This document shows positions 58,311 to 64,000 of a stretch of DNA of 64,000 nt, piece by piece. The first letter of the stretch is position 1. The number at the start of each line of letters is the position of its first letter. Origin of the DNA: Ectobius pallidus (Eukaryota; Arthropoda; Insecta; Blattodea; Ectobiidae); contig CAXKWD010000003.1 in assembly GCA_964059195.1 (NCBI GenBank), positions 198,982,174-199,046,173 of the forward strand. Direction: 5' to 3'. The translations under genes and the position numbers were made by a program. The notes under the pieces are model-generated. The model was given only the letters and a program-made list of their open reading frames with translations. It was not told where the DNA came from and did not search any database.

Positions 58311-58460
58311 ACTCCGGCTTAGCTCAGTTGGTAGAACATTGGCGTGAATAGCCAAAGGTCCGGGGTTCAAGTCCCAGTGTCGGAAGAATTTTTCTCCTAT
58401 AATATTCTCATGTAATGTCCAACAGAGACAATAATCTGTGGTTCATGAATGCTTATATGT
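58311..58460 (+). mobile_element. tRNA-like sequence (Phe-type anticodon GAA), probably a SINE head
   Basis: 58313-58384 folds as a plausible cloverleaf: A box TAGCTCAGTTGG, anticodon stem TTGGC/GCCAA with loop GTGAATA (anticodon GAA) and B box GGGTTCAAGTCCC. The acceptor and T stems have mismatches. The sequence that follows (to 58460) is shared, inverted, with 17475-17565, so this looks like a SINE and not a tRNA gene. Confidence 0.6.
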
Positions 58461-58835
58461 CTATAATAAAAAGGGAGTTTCAATGTGTAACAAAAGAGGG
58501 GAGATAAGCTCTGGATAAGCAAACAAAGGGTGATAAATAGGGCTCGGACTTTTAGGTAAATACATATTTTTTTTGCTATTACCTATGATTTCTGGACTTT
58601 GTCAAAGTTCCGGTTGGGACCTTCGGATTCAAAATACTGAGTTGCATATCACATAAAAATAAATATTTTCGATATTTCTTATTTGAATAAATATTTTTGG
58701 TAACTTATTTTTTTTTTACATATTTTACCACATATCACGTTTAGAAATGAATATTTTGAATATTTTTGTAAAATTGTGCCATATTTTGAATATGTTGCAT
58801 TGTTATGTTGGGTCAGACAATAAATCAGGGCTGAT

Positions 58836-59282
58836 TTGGCCTTTATTAGTGCAAATTTCTGTTTCCTCTCACACTGCATTACTAAGTTGGAAACAACAAA
58901 ACAATTCTTGACAGAATCAATAAAAGAAACCAAACACATTGAAAATAAACTTAACAAAATCAGTGGTTCAAAAGCAAACGAAATTAAAGAAAAATTCCTG
59001 TCATGCCTAAATAAGAATGAAAGGTTACAAGTGTTGCCAAAGATTTCAGATATTTTAATGGGTAACTGTGTAGAGAACTTGGAGCAGATGGAACATCTGA
59101 GTGTCAGTGATACTGTGTTTTACAAATATGCAAGATTAACATCCGGCAATGTTGAACGTACATTTTCAAGATATAAATCTCTGTTCCGTGAAAATCGTCA
59201 CAGCTTTAAGATGCACAACTTAAGATCTACTTCTGTCGTTCACTGCAACAGTTCTACACTTGCAACTAGAATGACTAGATGA
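58836..59282 (+). pseudogene. hAT transposase, C-terminal (dimerisation) part
   Basis: Open for 148 residues; the first ATG is probably incidental. Residues 95-130 read YKYARLTSGNVERTFSRYKS and LFRENRHSFKMHN, matching the hAT dimerisation region seen in many insect elements. The DDE core and zinc finger are absent. Confidence 0.75.
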
Positions 59283-59293
59283 GTACTTCTGTA

Positions 59294-60117
59294 CAGTGGC
59301 GCCAACTTTTGAAAAACATTGGGTGGGCTCAAAGATTTTCAAATTTTCATACTCCCACCCCTTATTTGATTCTTGAAATGGACTTATATGGTAATTCGGA
59401 TAAATATAGAATTGGGTAAGAAACGATGTTTTTGTTTGTAATAATGAATAACAATCAATTCAACCACCAGAAAAAGAATTATGTAGCCTAGTTAACGGAA
59501 ATCCTTTAAAGTTAATAATGTTATATATTACAAACTTTTTTGTTTTAGGTATTTACTAAAACAAAATAATTATGTAGCACGGCGTTTTCCAAAATGTGTT
59601 TCTCCTGATTGGAGTAAACTATCTTCTTTGTCTCTCCTTACACGAGGAGTCTATTCTCCCCAATCACACTATCCTTTTATGGTTTATTGTCCCTTGTTGA
59701 CCTTTTTAATTGATTCTTTCTGCATGTTCCATCCACTCTTTCTTTCTAACCAGTTATCAATGTCCACATATCACAATTTTTTGCCTTGTCCATTGTTGGC
59801 CTTCCTGTGATTTTTTCTAACAAGCATCGTCTAGGTATACACTCTTTAGGCTAGAACAGCGGTGGCAGTGGAAACTGCACTGACAGACGTAGGCCTAAAA
59901 ATGTAATGAATTGTGGAACGATTTCAAATTAACGTGATGGAATTGGAACAAGAAAAGGTGGTACTATATACGTCTACAATAACCTGATTTTAGCTTTACA
60001 GCGATTCAACAAATAAACGGAATTTTGAACAATATCAATAAATAATTATGATAATAACACACGGCAAATTATTGGGTGGGCTTGAGCCCCACGGGCCCAT
60101 ATAAGTTGGCGCCACTG
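59294..60117. mobile_element. hAT element nested inside the hAT at 58538
   Basis: 15-bp termini CAGTGGCGCCAACTT inverted; perfect TSD CTTCTGTA (59286-59293, 60118-60125). No transposase recognised. Confidence 0.93.
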
Positions 60118-60988
60118 CTTCTGTAAATATTGGTTAAATAAATAAAATATTTTTATATTTTTAAAACATAATTTCGACTTTTTAACCACATAAAAAATAA
60201 ATATTTTCGTTTTTATAAGCACCTAAAAGTCCGAGCCCTAGTGATAAATAAAGCTAGAAGCATATATTTTGCTCTTGTACACTCGCATATAAGTTATTGT
60301 ATTGAACTATGGGGTAGTATCTCATGACAAAATATGAATTCAATTTTTATTGTACAGAAGCAAGCCATAAGGTATCTTTACAATCTGGGTTTAAATCATC
60401 CGTGTGGAGGATATTTAAAAAAAGTTATTAATTCTAACAGTTCCTATCACTTTGTATTTATAAGGTTATTTTATACTGTATGTCAAAGATAATCTGTAAT
60501 TTGTAATAAATTCTGATGTCCATAGCCACAACACGTGTGGTAGGAATAATATTTCAGTAAACAACAATGACTTACCTTGTATGAAAGAAAACCAAATTAT
60601 ATTGGTCTGAAATTTTTTACAAATTTACCTAAAGCCATACGACAAAGAATCACTGTAAAGAATTTTGATACAGAATTATATAAATTTCTTGCTAGAAAAG
60701 CTTATTACAGCACAAATGATTTTTTAAAGGATTCTTAGCTATATTTCCATTATAGGCCTAACTTGTATTTATTTGTATTTATTGTATTACATGTTGTTTG
60801 TATTGCATATTAACCGTTTTGTAAGTGCAACTATACATATACATATATTGATATGTACATATATATATTTATATATATATATGGTTACCATTTCCTTACT
60901 TCTTTTTATTTTTGCAATTTTAGATTTTATGTTAATGACAATATTTTTCTGTATAAAATAATTGTATTATACCATGCAGAATAAATAA

Positions 60989-61025
<37 letters not shown>

Positions 61026-61089
61026 TAATAATAATAATAAAAGTAATAATAATAATAATTATTATTGTTATTATATTTTTTTTTCCTTT

Positions 61090-61312
61090 CAATTGGGCCA
61101 AAATTCAAAATTTAAAAATAAAAAATTAAAAAATTAAAAAAATTAAAAATAAAAAATTTAAAAATCCAAAATTTAGAAAGTCCAAAAACCCAATTTTAAA
61201 CAGTCCAACAATCCAAAAGTGAAAAATCCAATAATCCAAAATTGAAAAGATCCAAAAATTAAAACAAGTTTCACTTGTGTCGCGTGACGTTCCACGCACA
61301 CTTTTTTTTCTT
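61090..61312. repeat. AT-rich TCCAAAATT array with terminal hairpin, second copy
   Basis: Irregular TCCAAAAATTAAAA units end in AACAAGTTTCACTTGTGTCG and GCGTGACGTTCCACGC, the same end as 21462-22185 with one stem mismatch. Confidence 0.6.
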
Positions 61313-62360
61313 TCGAATTTCAATGTCATTCTTTCTGGATTTCCTACTACATTTTTACATGAATCCCCAAGAGCAAAATGTTCGTGGCCTGGTCTCATTA
61401 AAACCAAAAATCTTATGCTGCGTTTGGTTGCTAAATTACCGTATTTAGTCAAATATAACGTGCACCTTTTTTGTCCATTTGTAGCTTTCAAAACTAAAGT
61501 GCACGTTAAATTCAAGGGCACATTAAATTCGAGTACAAATCAGATTCGTAGTTTGGCAGTACCAGTAACTTTTATCTGCATAACAATGCATTACTGTAAT
61601 TCTCGACTTCATTAATTTTATTGTTGGCCTGTTACTAGCATTACGTAGAGCGTATAAAGATACTAGTTAGTAGTCACACAATGGAGGGCAAGAAGAGAAG
61701 AATATCTTATGATGCTGCTCTTAGCTCTTATCTTTTTGCGCAAATTAAAAGAAGACGAATTGATTTCATTTTTAGAACAATAGATCAAGCTTGAACTGTA
61801 ACAATTTAGATTAAAGTAAATAAAAAATATTTGATCTTGTTCTTTTAGGACTTTATGAAGTTTCTGAATACTTTATCTTTTTATACATCTATGATTCTTT
61901 TTACACAATTTTGAAACAAAGGCTAATAATTTTCTGGAGCAGCCCCCCCACTAATTTTAGCTACGAGCTATCAATGATTGCAGTGCTTGCTTTTTCACGT
62001 TGTTGGTGTCATTAAAATTAGACAATTTAGCAAGGAGACAAATTTATTTTGTTATAAATCACACTGGCACCAGAAGTGACTTGAATTTTACACTGTAAAC
62101 TGACACATTACTAAATTGATTGTTTAACCTTTTAATAATGTTAATACCTAATTGAGTTGTAATTGCACAAACAATTTGGCTCATACAATGGTCAAGGGTC
62201 AGGTATGGTTAGGATAAATTTGTTTGCTTTACAATTTATTAATTTCTTCTCGGAACAGTGTCACTCATCATCAAGACTCCAGCAAATTGCTGGCCACACT
62301 TCCTTACTTTATTTCCATCTCTACTTTTCTCAGCTGGTAGTATTAGTAAACACTAGCATG
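61313..62360. other. No host gene; possible pogo-type remnant
   Basis: 61681-61790 reads MEGKKRRISYDAALSSYLFA, resembling the start of some pogo/jerky-like transposases, then stops. Complementary AACGTGCAC and GTGCACGTT stretches lie at about 61457 and 61498. The link is weak. Confidence 0.25.
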
Positions 62361-62364
62361 TTCC

Positions 62365-63240
62365 CGCGGCTTTGCCTGTGGTTATTAGTTTGACCTCTAA
62401 TTTTTTTCAAATCATTTGTTTAAAAGCAAAATATTTAAAACATTTTTATCAACAAACTAATTTGTCATACGAAAACAGCTATATCACTTCCACATGTAAA
62501 ATATGAAGTGCTTTCCAATGTCCTGTCTAGTGATGAATTCTTTCTTACAGAACTCCTTGAAAAATATTAGTGCCAAATATCACGTTTTTTGACAGTTTTT
62601 CACTCATGCCTCGCAAACGAAAACGAAAATTAAAAATACGACTTTGAGGTGCATTCAACCACCCTTCAGTCCATCAATGCTTAACATTTCATATCTCTGC
62701 ATGCAGTCGATTTTGCTGGGAATCGTGCACAGAAAGACAGACAGACAGACAGACAAACAGGTGCCTGCAGCTTCACCCACGATAATTAATTCAGAAATTA
62801 AAAATTAAGAGCAACATAATTAAAACATTATGTTTATTAACAAATCATTCATAAACTAAACAATTATTAATTATAATGAAAAAGCAAAAAAATCCGGCTG
62901 TGGAATGCATTCCATGATTATAAAATGCTGCCTGAGATAACAACCTCAGATTCAAGTTCCCTGGCCCAGAAAACCCCTGCATAGTGAGTCTGTTCAAATT
63001 GCATGATAGCCCAAAAAAGAAAGAAAGAAAAAAAAAGAAATAAATTCTGTTTTCTGCCAATTTTTCACTCATAACTGGTGAACGAAAGTGGGGAAAAAAA
63101 AAAAAAAAAAAAAAACCAGCTTCAAGGTGTCTTCGGCCACCCTTCAGTTCATCTATGTTTAAAATTTCAGATTTCTGCGTGCAGTAGATTTTGCTGGGCA
63201 TCGCGTACAGACAGACAGACAGACAGAAAGACCAACGTTT
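62365..63240. repeat. Two related repeat ends with (CAGA)n tails
   Basis: 62575-62760 and 63055-63230 share TTTTTCACTCAT, CCACCCTTCAGTYCATC, TAGATTTTGCTGGG-like sequence and end in CAGACAGACAGAC. The left start ACTAGCATGTTCCCGCGGC recalls repeat family E in layout. Confidence 0.6.
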
Positions 63241-63640
63241 CCTCTAATTACATAGATGAGTAGTTTGGATTCGGGAGATCAATGTCTGATCCTTGACAGC
63301 TTGATTCATCACAGGAAATCATAAGCTCAATTATCATCAACATCCTCCCTTATCATTTCATCACCAACCTGTTCCGTGCAAAACTTAGTTTCAGTTCTAC
63401 ACCTTTCCAAACTCAATTTTGTAAATTTTGGGAGCTGCAGAAATTATGATGGATCTCAGTTTTATAACATAAAACATGTTTTTACTAACACATAAACTCA
63501 AAAGCTATATATTTTTATTTTGCCATAATGAGTTTCAACTGTATGGTTACTGGCAAAAGAATTAGATTCCCCATAATTAGCTACGAAATGAAATTTATGT
63601 CATGTTGTGATACATGGACACCATTGCAACATTCTTATTA

Positions 63641-63996
63641 GAGTACGATTACTTCCACAAAGTCTCTGGGTTTTTACGTATATACCATAGCAGCGAGTGT
63701 CACTGTTCCTAGAGTTCCTGCCTAGGGGAGGTAGCTGCACCCTGATTGGCTCAGCTCTTCTATCCCACTCCACGTGTTGTCTATTTCTGTCTCGCTGCGG
63801 CATTATCCTTCCATTCAACTATTATACTATTTTCTATGACTGGCAACGTGCTGCGTGATCTTCATTCTGTGCTCAACAGTAGCTCACTGATCTTACGCGC
63901 ATGCGAGTCTGCGCAAGCTGGTAACGAGACGTAATGAGAAGCTCGCTGGCTGAGTTAGTCTTCAAGGCCAGAGACTTTGTGAAAGTAATCGTACTC
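63641..63996. mobile_element. Tc1/mariner-type MITE
   Basis: Inverted termini GAGTACGATTACTTYCACAA extending about 30 bp, TA on both sides (63639-63640, 63997-63998). No transposase; the open frames inside are incidental. Confidence 0.75.
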
Positions 63997-64000
63997 TATC

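Larger units (their letters stand above)
58538..60240 (+). mobile_element. hAT transposon with partial transposase
   Basis: 20-bp perfect inverted termini TAGGGCTCGGACTTTTAGGT and perfect TSD GTGATAAA (58530-58537, 60241-60248). It contains the C-terminal part of a hAT transposase and a nested 824-bp hAT at 59294-60117. Most of the transposase gene is missing, so it is non-autonomous. Confidence 0.93.
58470..60965 (+). mobile_element. LINE RT C-terminal region split by a hAT
   Basis: Before the hAT the frame reads DKLWISKQR; after it VINKARSIYFALVHSHISYC, ELWGS, FIVQKQAIRYLYNLG, and near 60610 FYKFT..AIRQRITVKNF. These are landmarks of the C-terminal part of CR1/Jockey-type ORF2. Stops are present. 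The 3' end carries AATAAATAAAATAATAATAA. Confidence 0.65.

Noticed and set aside
61126..61521. 131-residue minus-strand frame rich in Phe/Leu/Ile
   Set aside because: The C-terminal half is translation of the AT array; the rest shows no recognisable domain.
63600..64000. CpG-richer right edge as a promoter of the desaturase-like gene
   Set aside because: 63641-63996 has TA-flanked inverted termini and is better explained as a MITE.

Overview
This window is animal nuclear DNA, almost certainly from an insect with a large, repeat-rich genome. The evidence is intron-containing genes with GT-AG junctions, an interstitial (TTAGG)n tract (the insect telomere motif), a divergent insect ionotropic receptor (IR) and an insect-type cytochrome-b5-related desaturase. 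A cockroach or termite is my best guess, because those lineages have large IR families. That is inference; nothing here fixes the species.

Left part (about 1.2-31.4 kb): a locally duplicated divergent IR gene. Copy A spans about 1210-15571 and copy B about 20663-31390. Each consists of a long upstream region and one large exon encoding nearly the whole receptor. The large exon opens at a phase-0 splice acceptor (11765 in A, 28458 in B). The upstream regions carry three repeated cassettes each: a conserved, promoter-like block ending in an 8-codon exon (MKNNLFLQ or a close variant) followed at once by a GT donor. Joined to the acceptor, this supplies the start of a hydrophobic leader. I read the locus as one IR coding exon served by several alternative first exons. 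In copy A all three first exons keep 24 nt; in copy B two have lost a base and the main exon is a pseudogene. Copy A is itself interrupted near its 3' end by a 1.85 kb element with 18-bp inverted termini. Comparing A with B gives natural empty sites for many transposons.

Middle (about 31.4-42.9 kb): no host gene seen; transposons and an unclassified repeat family (here called E) whose five copies all lie on the plus strand.

Right part (about 42.9-51.9 kb, minus strand): the last three coding exons of a cytochrome b5-related fatty-acid-desaturase-like gene (43276-42976, 46642-46418, 51880-51689). Its introns hold mariner, Harbinger-like and R1-like elements. The 5' exons were not found and probably lie beyond the window. 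From 52 to 64 kb there are nested transposons: a hAT inside a hAT inside a LINE, and a Penelope-like palindrome inside another LINE.

Nearly everything else is mobile DNA: several tRNA-derived SINE families, R2-like, R1-like and other LINE fragments, Penelope-like, hAT, mariner/Tc1, piggyBac and Harbinger-like elements. Many have their target-site duplications (TSD) stated below. All assignments come from reading the sequence by eye; no database search was run.
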